A stretch of DNA of 64,000 nt from Heterohyrax brucei (Eukaryota; Chordata; Mammalia; Hyracoidea; Procaviidae): assembly GCA_028571685.1 (NCBI GenBank), contig CM053166.1:60412111-60476110 (forward strand), read 5' to 3'. Shown here in pieces: positions 11,847 through 22,708 of this stretch. Position 1 is the first letter of the stretch; the number at the start of each line of letters is the position of its first letter. The position numbers were made by a program, and so were the translations under genes. The notes under the pieces were generated by a model, which made no database searches, had not been told where the DNA came from, and saw only the letters and a program-made list of their open reading frames with translations.

Positions 11847-13180
11847 CAACATCTCCTTGAGCCGAAAAGCACATTTCTCAAGTATCACTTTATGTCTGAT
11901 TGTCCAGTCAAATCTTTGTCTGAAGAATTAGTTTTGGGAATGGTTTTATTTCTTAGCTAACAGAAAGTCCAGGGACCATGTCATTCAGAGACTACCTCAG
12001 TCTGTCATCAAATCTGGTTTTTTTACTAGAGTTCAAGCTCTGCACCCTACTTTTCTTCTGTTCCATCAGGGACTGTTTACTGTGTTTTCTATCAGGGCAA
12101 TCATTGGTGGTGACCAGACACCATCAAGTTCTTTTCTCATGTTGATGTGGCCCCTTCTGTCTCTTGGGCTCATATTTTACTTATGTCTTGGGTTTTCTTC
12201 ATTCTCTTTTGTTCGGGTGGGTTGCCACCCACTGACGCTTCTTAAATGACTCCTTGCTGGCTTTTAAGACCCCAGATGCCACTCACTAAAGTGGGGTGCA
12301 GATCATTTTCTTAATAAACCTCATTATGCAAATTGTCCTAGATGTCCCACAGAACCAGGTTCCAGGTTCCAGACCCTGCTACTATGTCCCTCAAAGTGTT
12401 TGGTTATATTTAGGAAACTTCTTAGTTTTTGGTTTAGTCCAGTTTTGCTGACTTTTCCTATATCGTATGTTGTCCTTCCCTTCACCTAAAACAATTCTCG
12501 TCGGCTATCTAGTTAGTGAATACTCTTCTTTCACCCTTCTTTCACCTTATAACCATCAAAGAATGTTTTCTTCCGTGTTTAAGCCTTTCCTTGAGTTGTT
12601 ATAGTAGTTGTCTCATACAATATTTGTCCTTTTGCAACTGACTCATTTCACTCAGCATAATGTCTTCCAGATTCTTCCATGTTATGAGATATTTCACAGA
12701 TTTATCATTGTTCTTTATAGTTGTGTAGTAGTATTTCATGTGTGAATATATCATAATTTGTTTTCTGTTCATCTGTTGAAGAGAACCTAGATTTTTTCCC
12801 TCTTTTGCTATTGTGAACAGTGCTGAATGAACATGGATATACATATATCTATTTGTGTGATGGCTCTCATTTCTATGGGATATATTCCATGACTGGAATT
12901 GATGCAACATGTGGTATTTCTATCTGTTTAAAGAAGTACCAAATCGAATTCCAAAGCGGTTGTACCATTTTATACTCCCATCAGCCATGGTAATGTATTT
13001 ATTTTCTGTTACACACAAGGTCACTGTTAACTGGAGTCAACTTGACTGCAACTAACAACAGCATCTAGATGTATCATTCTTTGACAGTACCAAGTTGGAC
13101 TGGGTTATTTCACTACCAGCTGTCATTTCCTTTCACACTAATTAAACTAACTTTCTTGAAGTTCATTCCTCCAGAGTTAT

Positions 13181-13650
13181 GTTGTTGTTGCTGTTAGGTG
13201 CTGTCATGCTGGTTCTGACTCAAAGCGATCTGATATACAATAGAACAAAACACTACCTGGTCTTGTGCCATCCTCACAATCATTGTTATGCTTGAGCCCA
13301 TTGTTGCAACTGTTGTGTTATTCCATCTCTTTGAGAGTTTTCTTTTTTCACTGTCCCTCTACTTTATCAAGCATGATGTCCTTTTCCAGGGACTGATCTC
13401 TCCTGGCAACATGTCCAAGGTATGTGAGACATAGTCTTTCCATCCTTCCTTCTAAGGACCATTCTGGTTGTATTTCTTCCAAGACAGGTTGGTTCGTTCT
13501 TTTGAAAGTCCATGGTATATTCAATAGTCTTCAATTTAAAGGCATCAGTTCTTCTTTGATCTTCCTTATTCATCAAGCCGCCTTTGCATGCATATGAGGT
13601 GGTTGAAAACATCACTGCTTGGGTCAGATTCACCTTAATCTTCAAGAACA
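13181..13650 (-). mobile_element. RTE LINE 3' end, antisense, 5'-truncated
   Basis: Starts GTTGTTGTTGCTGTTAGGTG (the reverse of the CACCTAACAAC tail) and continues through the reverse of the C-terminal coding part. The minus-strand frame at 13367-13714 contains LTQAVMFSTTSYA. About 470 bp survive. Confidence 0.85.
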
Positions 13651-14007
13651 CGTATTTACTTTTCAAAAAAGAGACATACACTTTACAAATTAGGGAATTT
13701 GAGCTATTGGCCAATATGGTGTTCCTTATCTAATATATCTACATTCTAATAGAATCTCTCAGAGTGTCAAGTAAAAGATAAATCCAAATGGTATTTTTAT
13801 TTTGAGTAGGTTGGTAGGGGAGTTCCTGAGGAGGTAGTAGATTTCCTTGTGTTCCTCAAACCACATTATGTAGACAGCTTCTTTTTGCTCAAGCATAAAG
13901 CCATCCTTGTTTCCTTGTGGACATGAGCTTCCCTTACTCTGTCTAGTCCACCATCACATATTGAAGCCCACCAAGTGTACTATACTCAGTTTATTCTACT
14001 TACCTAT

Positions 14008-14645
14008 TATAGATTAAACTGTGCCCGCCCCCCCCCCCGCAAATGTGTTTTGGAATCCTGATCCATATACCCGTGCATGCAATCATATGTGGAAATAGGG
14101 TTTTCCTTGTTATATTAACTAGGTCATACTTGAGCAGGGTAGTACCTTAGTCATTTAGTGCTGCTGTAACAACTCTCAGCTTTCTTCTCTTTCCTTTATA
14201 TACCAAGAGATTGCCTCAAGCACAATACAGTCTTATAGACTGAGTCCTGCTTCACCAGTACAACCATCACTCATCCTCCCTCATCAACATCATAGGGGCA
14301 AGATTTACAACATATAGGAACATCACACAGTACTGGGAATCACTGCCTAGTCATACTGCTACACATGTTTTAGGGAAATTCAGTTCAATCCATGGCAGTT
14401 GGGTCTAGAATTAATCACTTCTGAGTAACAAAAGGAGCAGATTAGACACAGAGGTCAGCACACATGAGAGAGAAGACAGATGCTATGTGATAATTGCCAT
14501 GCAGGGGACACCAAAACTACCTACAAGGAAGGAATCTACGTGGTAAACACCACAATTTGGACTTTTAACCTCCAGATTATAGGAAAATAAATATCTGTTC
14601 ACTGAAGCCACCAATTGTGGAACTTCTATTACAGCAACACTACAT
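14008..14645 (+). mobile_element. MLT/MaLR-like LTR, split by a second LTR
   Basis: Sense blocks 14008-14140 (ATTAAACTGTGCCCGCCCC..., GGAAATAGGGTTTTCCTTGT) and 14400-14645 (AGCAGATTAGACACAGAGG, GAAGCCACCAATTGTGG) form one mammalian MaLR-type LTR. The antisense LTR at 14141-14398 interrupts it. A C-run lies at about 14027-14037. Confidence 0.65.
14141..14398 (-). mobile_element. LTR fragment, same family as 20136-20840, antisense
   Basis: TTAGTCATTTAGTGCTGCTG at the left and GTTCAATCCATGGCAG at the right mirror the ends of the antisense LTR at 20.1-20.8 kb. The shared middle includes GATTGCCTCAAGCACAATAC and ATCCTCCCTCATCAACATCA. Internal sequence is missing. Confidence 0.7.
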
Positions 14646-14649
14646 TATA

Positions 14650-15345
14650 CTCTGACTGCAGATCACCATGATACTGCCCATCCACCAGCTCTCTCTTACT
14701 CTCCCTGGACCTTGGCTATCTGCCAGTAGGAGTGCCCTAAAAAAGGCTCATTCCTTTTCTTTGGTTTCTAAAGACCTGGTTTCCCTGGCTGTCAATGTCT
14801 GAGAAGCCCATATGTGCAGTGTTGTCAGGTAAGGAGAGACTACCATGGCTGCTTGTGGCTGGGGTAGGCTCACAGAGGGCCTGTTTTCCCACTAGCTGCC
14901 CAGAATGGCCAGGTAACTCAGCCCAGAAATATAGATGAGCTAATGTCCTGAAGACCAGTAAGAGAATGGAGATGGAAAAAAACCAGCAGATAAATGCTTT
15001 TCCTTTCCCCTCTGACAGCCTGGCCTGGAACACAGTGGCTCCATGCAGTCACTTTGGACATATTCTATGTAACTAAGTTGTGCTTTGATATGAGGAAATG
15101 GTCAACTCGTTAATGCAGATTCTTGTACTGACTCTCCTTCCCTCACTGCCTTACTTCCTTTTTTTTTTTTTCTCATTCTTGCTTCCCTCAGATAATACTC
15201 CCCAGTAAAGGGATAAAGTGTAAACTTCTACTACTGGTTCATCTGCTGGATAATCAGGGTTCAAATGCACAATAAATGTTGATTATTGATATATTTACAA
15301 TGATCAAATAAACATCCAAGTGCACATACACATGCATACACATAT
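14650..15345. other. No gene recognised
   Basis: About 700 bp without a recognised repeat or a convincing frame. A T-run lies at 15159-15171. Confidence 0.5.
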
Positions 15346-15351
15346 ACTCAT

Positions 15352-15478
15352 ACACCAAACCTGCTGCCATTGGATCGATTCCTATTCTTAGTGACCCCAT
15401 AGGACAGATTGGTACTGCTCCATAGAGTTTACAAGGAGCACTAGGTGGATTTGAACTGCCGACACACACACACATACA
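15352..15478 (-). mobile_element. AfroSINE, antisense
   Basis: ACCAAACCTGCTGCCATTGG, CATAGAGTTTACAAGGAGCA and GATTTGAACTGCCGAC are the reverse of the SINE tail, middle and tRNA-like B-box region. Confidence 0.8.
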
Positions 15479-15616
15479 AAAATCAAACTCACTGCTATCG
15501 AGTTGATTCCGACTCATAGCAACCCTATAGGGTTTCCAAGGCTGTAAATCTTTATTGAGGCAGACTGCCATATCTTTCTCCCATGGAGTTGCCGGTGGTT
15601 TCCAACTGTTGACCTT
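15479..15616 (-). mobile_element. AfroSINE, alternative body, antisense
   Basis: AATCAAACTCACTGCTATCG and CATAGCAACCCTATAGGGTT at the tail, then the alternative body GAGGCAGACTGCCATATC and TTTCTCCCATGGAGTTGCCG. It adjoins the previous SINE with almost no spacer. Confidence 0.8.
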
Positions 15617-15649
15617 TATACATATGTATTTATACATACATATATACAT

Positions 15650-15820
15650 ATATATATGGAAACTCTGATGAATAGTAGTTAAGTGCTATGGCTACTAACT
15701 AAAAGGTAGCAATTCAAATCCACTGGGCACTCCTTGGAAACTCTATGAGGCAGTTCTACTGCATACTATGGGGTTTCTATGAGTCAGAACTGACTCTATG
15801 GCAGTGGGTTTGGTTTGGTT

Positions 15821-15822
<2 letters not shown>
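15650..15822 (+). mobile_element. AfroSINE
   Basis: GTAGTTAAGTGCTATGGC, GGCACTCCTTGGAAACTC, then GCAGTGGGTTTGGTTTGGTT at the tail, which runs into a TG/TA microsatellite. Confidence 0.85.
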
Positions 15823-15852
<30 letters not shown>

Positions 15853-15912
15853 CGCACACATACACATACATATAGATAGATATATATGCACACACATATA
15901 TATTTGTATGTA
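15823..15912. repeat. TG/TA microsatellite
   Basis: Compound (TG)n, (TA)n, (CA)n and (TAGA)n tract directly after a SINE tail. Length likely polymorphic. Confidence 0.85.
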
Positions 15913-16112
15913 GGCAAATCCCTAAGTGGCACACACGGTTAAGCACTTAGCTACTAACTGAAAGATAGACTCTTTGAGTTCACCTAGAAGTACCTCAGAA
16001 GAAAGGCCTCACAGTCTACTTCCAAAAAATCATCCATTGAGAATCGCATGGAGCATAGTTCTACTCTGACTGAGGGTCATCATTGGAATCCTGTCAAAAG
16101 CAACTGGTTTTA
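15913..16112 (+). mobile_element. AfroSINE long variant
   Basis: AAATCCCTAAGTGGCACACA head, CAGAAGAAAGGCCTCACAGT body, and a tail with CAACTGGTTTTATG. Diverged. Confidence 0.7.
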
Positions 16113-16155
16113 TGTATGTATATATACATACACACATGTATGTATGTATGTATAT
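16113..16155. repeat. TATG/CA microsatellite
   Basis: Repeated TATG and CACA units between two SINEs. Confidence 0.8.
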
Positions 16156-16303
16156 TTGGAAACCCTGATATGTAATGGTTAAGTGCTATAGCCGCTAACC
16201 AGAAGGTCAGCTGTTCAAATCTGGCAGGCACTTTTTGGAAACTCTATGGGGCAATTCTACTCTGTCTATAGGGTCACTTGATAGCAGTGGGTTTGGTTTT
16301 GGT
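16156..16303 (+). mobile_element. AfroSINE
   Basis: GGAAACCCTGATATGTAATGG head, AACCAGAAGGTCAGCTGTTC, then TAGCAGTGGGTTTGGTTTTG tail. A small deletion lies before the tail. Confidence 0.85.
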
Positions 16304-16342
16304 TTTATATATATACATACACACACACACATACACACACAC
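16304..16342. repeat. TA/CA microsatellite
   Basis: (TA)n followed by (CA)n between a sense and an antisense SINE. Confidence 0.8.
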
Positions 16343-16490
16343 TGCTGTTGAGTCGATTCTGACTCACAGTGATCCTATAGATCAGAGTAGAACTGCCCCA
16401 TAGAATTTCCAAGGAGCACCTGGCAAATTTGAACTGTTGACCTTTTGGTTAGCAGATGTATATCTTAACCACTACAACACCAGCATTTCC
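16343..16490 (-). mobile_element. AfroSINE, antisense
   Basis: TGCTGTTGAGTCGATTCTGA, AGAACTGCCCCATAGAATTT and CCAGCATTTCC, all in reverse order. Followed by a TA repeat (16492-16512). Confidence 0.85.
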
Positions 16491-16529
16491 GTATATATAT
16501 ATTATATATATAAACCCAGTTATATATAT

Positions 16530-16984
16530 ACTTCCGTAACCACAAGCCAAATTTAGTCCTATTAAAGTCCAAGGATTATATGATATTATAATACAGGAGG
16601 TGGTTGAGTGCAACACGATGTGGCAGTGAGTGAGGTAGAAAGATGTGGCAGGAATGTCTGAAACAAAGAGCAATGGCCCAAAGACATAATAAAGTTCACA
16701 TACATGGAATGTGTTCACATATGTCCTGTTACAACAGTAAGTGTCACTTGTGCCTCACACTTAGTGTGTATAAAAAGTAAAGGTGAGGAGATGGTGGGCA
16801 AATCCTGAAGTTGGTTTTTGATTCTCAACATCAGCTCTGTGGATATCTTGACTTGTTGATTTGGCCAAGGCTTTCAGATCCATGCCCAGCTGGGTGTCTC
16901 TAGGAAGTCCTGGGTGAACAGCCTATTGTTAAAGTTCACCTCCGAGTCTGTTTATTCCCAAGGACAAGTAAAGCTCATGTGCGT
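16530..16984. other. No gene recognised
   Basis: About 450 bp of unique sequence. No frame worth reporting. Confidence 0.5.
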
Positions 16985-17545
16985 GTATTAGTGTCCTAGG
17001 GTCCTGTGAAAAAGATGTCACAAATTGTGTGCTTTAAGACAAACATTTAATCCCTTACTGTTCTGGAGGCCAGAAGTACGAAATCAAGGAGTCATCAGAG
17101 CCACATTCCTTCTGAAGGTTCTAGGGGAATATCTGTTTCATGCCTCTTTCAGCTTCCAGCGAAAAACCAAAAAGACAAATGTACCGTCAAGTCGAGTCCA
17201 ACCTATGGTGATTCTAGAGGTCAGGGTAGAATTGCCCCATAGAGTTTCTAAAGATCAGCTGGCAGATTTGAACTGCTGACGTTTTGGTTAGCAGACATAG
17301 CACTTAATCCACTGTGCTGCCAGGGTTTCCTCAACTTCTAGCGGCTACCAGCAATCTTAGTATTTGTTGGCTTGCAGCAGCATCACTCTGCTCTGCCTCT
17401 ATTGTCAGATGGCATTCTCCCTCTTCTTTTAAGGACATCAATCATTACATTAGGGCCCACGCTACTTCATTATGATCTCTGTCTTAATTACATCTGCAAA
17501 GAGCCTGTATTTTCACTCAGTCATAATAAAAAAAAAATACTTTCT
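16985..17545 (-). mobile_element. MaLR/MLT-like LTR, antisense, split by a SINE
   Basis: GTATTAGTGTCCTAGGGTCC at the left and GTTCTGGAGGCCAGAAGTAC, with TACATCTGCAAAGAGCCTG at the right, are the reverse of a mammal-wide MaLR-type LTR. The SINE at 17162-17330 interrupts it. Confidence 0.7.
17162..17330 (-). mobile_element. AfroSINE, antisense, with target duplication
   Basis: Complete antisense SINE from the tail to GCCAGGGTTTCC. It is flanked by TCAGCTTCCAGCG (17149-17161) and TCAACTTCTAGCG (17331-17343), a 13-bp duplication with two mismatches. Confidence 0.85.
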
Positions 17546-18002
17546 ACTTTACAAGCTTTTTTCACTCAAAGTTCTTAGTAAGCAGAAGATTGGAAAATGA
17601 CTTGTATATATAATAGTGTAATGTCTCCATGGGTCCATGCATAAAACTAGAGGCTAGGAGTAGACAAGTGTCCTCTAAATGAAATTAAGGGGAAATGTAA
17701 TAATGGTTTTTAACAAGGTCACTCTGAAAGGAAATGACAGGATAAACTGGTCCATTTGAGAACTTTGCCAAGTGTAAGAATTAAAGTTACATTACTAAAA
17801 AAAATCTATCTGGATAATCTTGAATTCTGAAAAAAAATTAATGGAAAATGGGTATAATTATTTGAACTGAAGTGTAGAAAATTTATGTATCTTTTGCCTA
17901 AGATATTTAAACAAAGATATTGGAAAAACCAATTTAGTAGTGAATGACATTCTGTTGGGAGACCTAGATTTTTTTTTCCTAGTAAGAAATATAGAGAAAA
18001 CC
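17546..18002. other. No gene recognised
   Basis: About 450 bp of AT-rich unique sequence. Confidence 0.5.
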
Positions 18003-18166
18003 CTGGTAATGTAGTGGGTTAAGTGTACTACTGGTAACCAAAAGGTCAGCAGTTTAAATGCACCAGAGGCTCCTTGAATACTCTAGAGGGCAGTTCTACT
18101 CTGGCTTCTAGGGTCACCATGAGTTGGATCCGACTCAACGGCACTTGGCTGGCTTAGCTGGCAAGA
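18003..18166 (+). mobile_element. AfroSINE with CACTTGGC tail
   Basis: AAAACCCTGGTAATGTAGTG head, AACCAAAAGGTCAGCAGTTT, then AGGGTCACCATGAGTTGGAT, CCGACTCAACGGCACTTGGC and TGGCTTAGCTGGC. This is the full-length form of the tail type found in the micro-insertions. Confidence 0.9.
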
Positions 18167-18505
18167 GATACAGAGAAAAATCTGCTTAAATAAAAAAATA
18201 CCAAGGTAATATTTAATTTAGATGTGTGTCGATAGATAAGATACATTTGATTGTCAAATATAAATAAAATTGGGAGACTAAAAAAGATTGACAAAAATAG
18301 ACCAAGTGAATACTCTTTAAGCTAAACTCAAGGAAGAATAACAGAAAGCAATATGGAAACAGTTGAGGGTAATAGCGCGTTTGGTTTACTCTCTTACAAG
18401 TTCTATACAATTTAGGAATTTAAAGCTTTCAGTCAATTTTAGACAGTTTGCTTTATATTATTTGAGACCATCTTCTTAAAATACAAAGATAGTCAAATTA
18501 GAGGG
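18167..18505. other. No gene recognised
   Basis: About 340 bp of AT-rich unique sequence. Confidence 0.5.
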
Positions 18506-18992
18506 TGTCATGGATTGAATTGTCTCCACCCAAAAATATGTGTAGCCATGTGGCTGGGCCATGATTCCCAGTGTCTTGTGATTGTCCTCCATTGTCCTAT
18601 GCTGTAGGTTAAAAGGATTAGGGTGGAGCTGTAAATCCCTTCATAGGATCACCTCCTGCTCCACTGTAAAGGGAGTTTCCCTGGAGAATGGCTTGCCCCA
18701 CCCTTAATCCTTTCATCCTGCAAGAAATAAAAGGAAAGAGAAGCAGGCTGAAAATTGGGAACCTCACACCATCAGGCAAACAGCACTGGGAGAAGTGTGT
18801 CCTTGAGACCTGAGGTTCCTGTGCCAAGACTCTCCCTGGACAAAAACTGATACAATACCAGACTTGCCTCCAGAGCTGTCAAGCGAGATAGCCTTCCCCT
18901 AGAGTGGACACCCTGAATATGGACTTGTAGCCTACTGGACTACCACTCTGTGGTATTTCTATTAGAGCAGACCTAGCTGACTATATAAAACA
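18506..18992 (+). mobile_element. Solo LTR, same family as 8141-8665 (copy 2)
   Basis: TGTCATGGATTGAATTGTCT at the start and GCTGACTATATAAAACA at the end. The flanks GAGGG (18501-18505) and GGGGG (18993-18997) fit a 5-bp TSD with one mismatch. A deletion removes the AATAAA region near 18940. Confidence 0.8.
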
Positions 18993-19660
18993 GGGGGAAA
19001 AAGGGAGTCCTATAAAAATCCAATCATTAAAGTTTGAGGAGTAAAGAAAAATCATGCCCAACAGTGAGTTAAAGACTTTTCTATGCTATCTTTTTGACTC
19101 CTCACAAGATCTCTGTGAGGGAATAATTTCCATTAACTTCATTGTAGATAAAACAGCTTTAGAAAAGTTAGCTAATTTGCCCTAAGTGTTATATCTTGTC
19201 AATCAGGCATCTCAGACTGAAAGGCTTGGTTATACCATGGGGCTTAAGCACTGTGCCATCCCCAAACTTCTTGGTCCACAAAGCCACCTGTGTCTGGTTC
19301 AGACACACAGATTAGGTTTCAGTCTGTCACTCTCTATACAATTGTCTTTTATGAAGTCTGACTGTTCCTGTTTCTTCAGCACTCATTATGATTTCATCAT
19401 CTTTCCTAGCATGTGGAAGAAGGGTGTCCAAGTCTGTACATGCTATCTAGTTAACTACTATGGAAAAGGGTAAAAAGCTTCTCTCTGAATAAGTCCACAG
19501 GTTCCAGACAAAGCAAGAGAAGCTGGTGATGGCGATCCTCTGAAAATCCCTGAATAGGCAAAGTTCCTAATGGTAATATCTAGAGAGTTTTAGTTGGTTT
19601 CCTTTGGTTTTACAGGAAGAATGTATTCCAGCCAAAGTTAGGATGCTCTATAGGCATAGT
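18993..19660. other. No gene recognised
   Basis: Unique sequence with a faint MIR-like patch near 19080-19185. No credible frame. Confidence 0.45.
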
Positions 19661-19661
19661 G

Positions 19662-19815
19662 GAGAAACCCTGGTGGTGTAGTGGTTAAGTGCTAACCAAA
19701 AGGTCAACGGTTCAAATCTTCCAGGTGCTCCTTGGAAACTCTATGGGACAGTTCTACTCTAATCTATAGGGTCGCTATGAGTTGGAATCATCTCAAAGGC
19801 AGTGGGGTTATAGGA
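19662..19815 (+). mobile_element. AfroSINE
   Basis: GAAACCCTGGTGGTGTAGTG head, AACCAAAAGGTCAACGGTTC, GGTCGCTATGAGTTGGAATC, GGCAGTGGGGTT tail. Confidence 0.9.
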
Positions 19816-19821
19816 GTCACA

Positions 19822-19978
19822 GAAATCCTGATGGCGTAGTCGTTTAGAGTTACCTCTGTTAACCAAAATGTCTGCAGTTCAACTCTACCAGGTGCTCCTT
19901 GGAGACTCTATGGGGCAGATCTACCTTATCTTATAGGGTTCCTAAGAGTCAGAATTGAATGAGTGTTTTTTGTTTGCT
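19822..19978 (+). mobile_element. AfroSINE
   Basis: GAAATCCTGATGGCGTAGTC head, GTGCTCCTTGGAGACTCTAT, and a decayed tail TGAGTGTTTTTTGTTTGC. Directly follows another SINE. Confidence 0.85.
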
Positions 19979-20135
19979 TCTTTGTTTAATAGCTGTCACA
20001 AGGAGCACTGGTACTCAGTGATTTTAGCTGCTAACCAAAAGGTTGATGATTTGAACCCACCACCTACTCTGCAGGAGAAAGACATGTCAGTTTACGTTCA
20101 TAAAAATTTACAGCCTTAGAAACCCCATGGAGCAG

Positions 20136-20840
20136 TGTTTTAGTCTTCTAGTGCTACTTTAACAGAAATACCGAAAGTGGGTGGCTTCAAAAAGAAGAAT
20201 TTTATTCATCATCGTCCAGTAAGCTAGAAGTCCAAATTCAGGGTATCAGCTCCAGGGAAAGGATTTCTTTGCTGGATCTATAAGAAGGTCCTTGTCATCA
20301 GTCTTCCTCTGGAACGGAAGCTTTTGAGGCCTAGGGAATCCGGTCCTTTTGAGGATGTGCTCAGCTTCAGTCACAGCTTCTTGGTGGTATCAAAAACAAT
20401 AATAAAATAAAATAAACAAAAAAATAAACACAACCAAACCTACTGCCATTGAGTCAATTCTGACTCATAGTGAACCTATAGGGTAGAGTAGAACTGGTCC
20501 ACAGAGTTTCCAAGGAGTGCCTGGCAAATTTGAACTGCCAAACTTTGGGTCATCAGACATAACACTTAACCACTATGGCACCAGGATTTCCTTCTTGGTG
20601 ATATGGGGTCTCCAAATCTCTCTGCTAGCTTCTTTCATTTGTACCTCAGGAGACTGCCTTAAGCACAAAACAATCTCACACCTTAAGTCCTGCACCACCA
20701 ATACAACTGCCACTCATCCACCCTCATTAACATCACAGAGGCAGGATTTCCAACATGGAGGAACATCACAAAATACCAGGAATCCTGACTAGTTAAATTT
20801 CTACACATATTGTTTTGGGAACACAAATCAATCCATGACA
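20136..20840 (-). mobile_element. Solo LTR, antisense, inserted into a SINE
   Basis: Plus-strand ends TGTTTTAGTCTTCTAGTG and CAATCCATGACA, so TG...CA termini. It sits inside the SINE at 19995-20925. The five bases on each side (AGCAG, AGTGG) match only partly. A SINE lies inside it. Confidence 0.8.
20391..20590 (-). mobile_element. AfroSINE, antisense, inside the LTR
   Basis: ACCAAACCTACTGCCATTGA to ACCAGGATTTC, flanked by CTTCTTGGTGGTAT (20377-20390) and CTTCTTGGTGATAT (20591-20604). This is a 14-bp TSD with one mismatch and makes a SINE in an LTR in a SINE. Confidence 0.9.
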
Positions 20841-20939
20841 AGTGGTTCCACTCTGTCCTATAGGGTGGCTATGTGTTGGAATCAACTTAAAAACAACAGA
20901 TTTGGTTTTATTTGGTTTTTAGAGTTGTCACTGAGTAGT

Positions 20940-21142
20940 GAAATCAGTTAAGCACTGGCTACAAACTGAAAGTTTTCTGGGTCAACTCCATCCAAACGTG
21001 CCTCGGAAGATAGGCCTAGCGATCTGCTTCTGAAAGGTCACAGCCTTAAAAATACCACAAAACCTAGCTCTGCTCTTCACACATGGGGTTTCTGTGATTC
21101 AGAATCAACTCACTGGGAACTGGTTTGGTTTCTAGGAGGCCA
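20940..21142 (+). mobile_element. AfroSINE long variant
   Basis: AATCAGTTAAGCACTGGCTA, CTCGGAAGATAGGCCTAGCG, then CTGGGAACTGGTTTGGTTTC. Diverged. Confidence 0.75.
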
Positions 21143-21191
21143 GCAGATACGTCACAAAATTTTGTACAGTAAATACCTATGCCTCAAAAAT

Positions 21192-21336
21192 TTCAGATTT
21201 TGTAGTGGTTAAGTGCTACACCTGGATCTGTCATGTGCTCTTTGGAAATTCTATGAAGCAGTTCTACTTTGTTCTATAGGGTCACTATGAGTCAGAATTG
21301 ACTCGATGGCACTGTGTTTGGTTTTGGTTTAATGTT
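21192..21336 (+). mobile_element. AfroSINE with internal deletion
   Basis: TTTTGTAGTGGTTAAGTGCT, then TGCTCTTTGGAAATTCTATG and GTTTGGTTTTGGTTT. The B-box region is missing. Confidence 0.85.
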
Positions 21337-21469
21337 TATCAGCTTTGGACTCTATTTTTAACAAAACAAAATATATTAAATTCAACACAATGTTGTCTGA
21401 CTATATTTTTTAAAAAAGATAATAATGAGACTAATTTTTCTTTTGTCTTATGCAATCATCTAGAATGTA

Positions 21470-21640
21470 TGGTGTCATGAGTTCTGGAATCAAACTGAGT
21501 TTGAGTTTTAGCTCTGCCACATGTAGGCTGTGAGAACAAGGAAAGTTGCTTACCCTCTCTGCTTCTTGTTTTTTTTATCTCATTGTGAGGATTAAATGTG
21601 ATAATATATTAATTATAATGTGTACCAATTTTAATGAATA
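21470..21640 (+). mobile_element. MIR SINE
   Basis: AGCTCTGCCACATGTAGGCT, GTTGCTTACCCTCTCTG and ATTGTGAGGATTAAATGTGA follow the order of the mammal-wide MIR element. Confidence 0.75.
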
Positions 21641-22708
21641 AAGGATATTTAAAAGTATAACATGGGGGGTGGAGTCAAGATGGCAGACTAGACACACATC
21701 TCACTAATTCCGTCTGGAAACTAAGGACTGGATTGATGATTAAATGGAGCCTCCTGGATTCCCAGTGAGCCCTTGGACACAGCATAGGACTACTAATTTG
21801 GACTACATGCCAATGAACAGGAAATTTCTTCTCTTTTGCTGACCTCTGCCTGTGTTGAATACTGGCTCTTGTGGACTGAAGGTAATGGCAGTTTTTACTT
21901 TTTTTCTCTGTCTTAGCTGGCAGACGAGGCTTGGGCTTAACTGTCAGGAAAGCTCAGCTGCACTGCTGACAGGATCAGCAGAAGGAATAACCACATTTTG
22001 AGAGCCCAGCTCTGGGCTCTGTGCACCTCGGCTCCTCCACCCTCTCTTTCCGAACCTCCACCATTGAATTGACTATTCCACAGTGGGAGGGAGAGCTTGT
22101 GTGGGACACCATCTTGTCCAACTGGGAGGCAGAGCTACCCAAATGGAGGCATCAGCAGTGGCTGATTCTCAGGCTGCGAAGCATTGCCAGGACAGGGAGT
22201 GCTTTTCCAGCAGAATATCTGTGTTTAGCACAGTGTGACCTGATGGGTGGGACTGGCAGCAGTTGACAGCAAGGCAGTAACCTTACTGTACTTTGAATTA
22301 GTTTACAGCATCTGGTGTTGGATATAGAAGTCCTTACCTTGCCAGCTGGGAAGAGGGGCTTGCACACATGACAGCCTGACTAATTTTGGAAGATGTCAGA
22401 TAACTTTTACCTTTCAATATAAGACTACCTAGAGAAATAACTGCAGTGCATCCTGATGGCATCTCTTCTAGCTTTTACTGACCCACGTCATAGGGTCAGC
22501 TGACGGCCTCCCATTGACTCCAGAAGCAGGGCTGTGTCTTTGCCAATCAGGAGGTGGAGCTTTCTACCCCAGAGATTCCATGGGGCCCAGTTACAGGAAT
22601 ACATAGAGGTGACTAGTGTTCACCATCCTTCTCAGACAGTCCTTCAATCCTGTTAAAGTAACACCAGAGAAACTAAACAACTTCTAGAAGCCCCAAAAGG
22701 AACAACCT

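Larger units (their letters stand above)
9254..11851 (+). mobile_element. RTE-clade LINE (RTE1_LA-like), 5'-truncated
   Basis: A 2.6-kb sense element ending in the RTE/SINE tail GAGTCAGAATCAACTCAGAA followed by GCACCTAACAAC near 11846, with no poly-A. Endonuclease, RT and C-terminal pieces lie in order. The shared tail explains how AfroSINEs can be mobilised by this LINE, an established relation for tRNA-SINE/RTE pairs. It sits inside an antisense L1. Confidence 0.85.
9036..12995 (-). mobile_element. L1 3' UTR and ORF2 C-terminus, antisense, split by an RTE
   Basis: Two blocks, 9036-9253 and 11852-12995, form one antisense L1 of an older 3' UTR class once the RTE between them is taken out. 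Its ORF2 C-terminus appears on the minus strand at 12599-12910, with FTIAKEGKN, YYTTIKNND and LEDIMLSEMSQLQKDKY. The L1 is the host for the RTE and so is older. Confidence 0.8.
19995..20925 (+). mobile_element. AfroSINE split by an LTR
   Basis: The head and body (CAAGGAGCACTGGTACTC, CCTACTCTGCAGGAGAAAGA) stop at 20135. The tail (GGTTCCACTCTGTCCTATAG, TGTGTTGGAATCAACTTA) resumes at 20841. The antisense LTR between them is younger than this SINE. Confidence 0.85.

Noticed and set aside
15254..15649. 131-codon minus-strand frame
   Set aside because: Lies across two antisense SINEs and a TA/CA-rich patch; the residues (Met/Tyr/Ile/Cys runs) reflect simple repeats.
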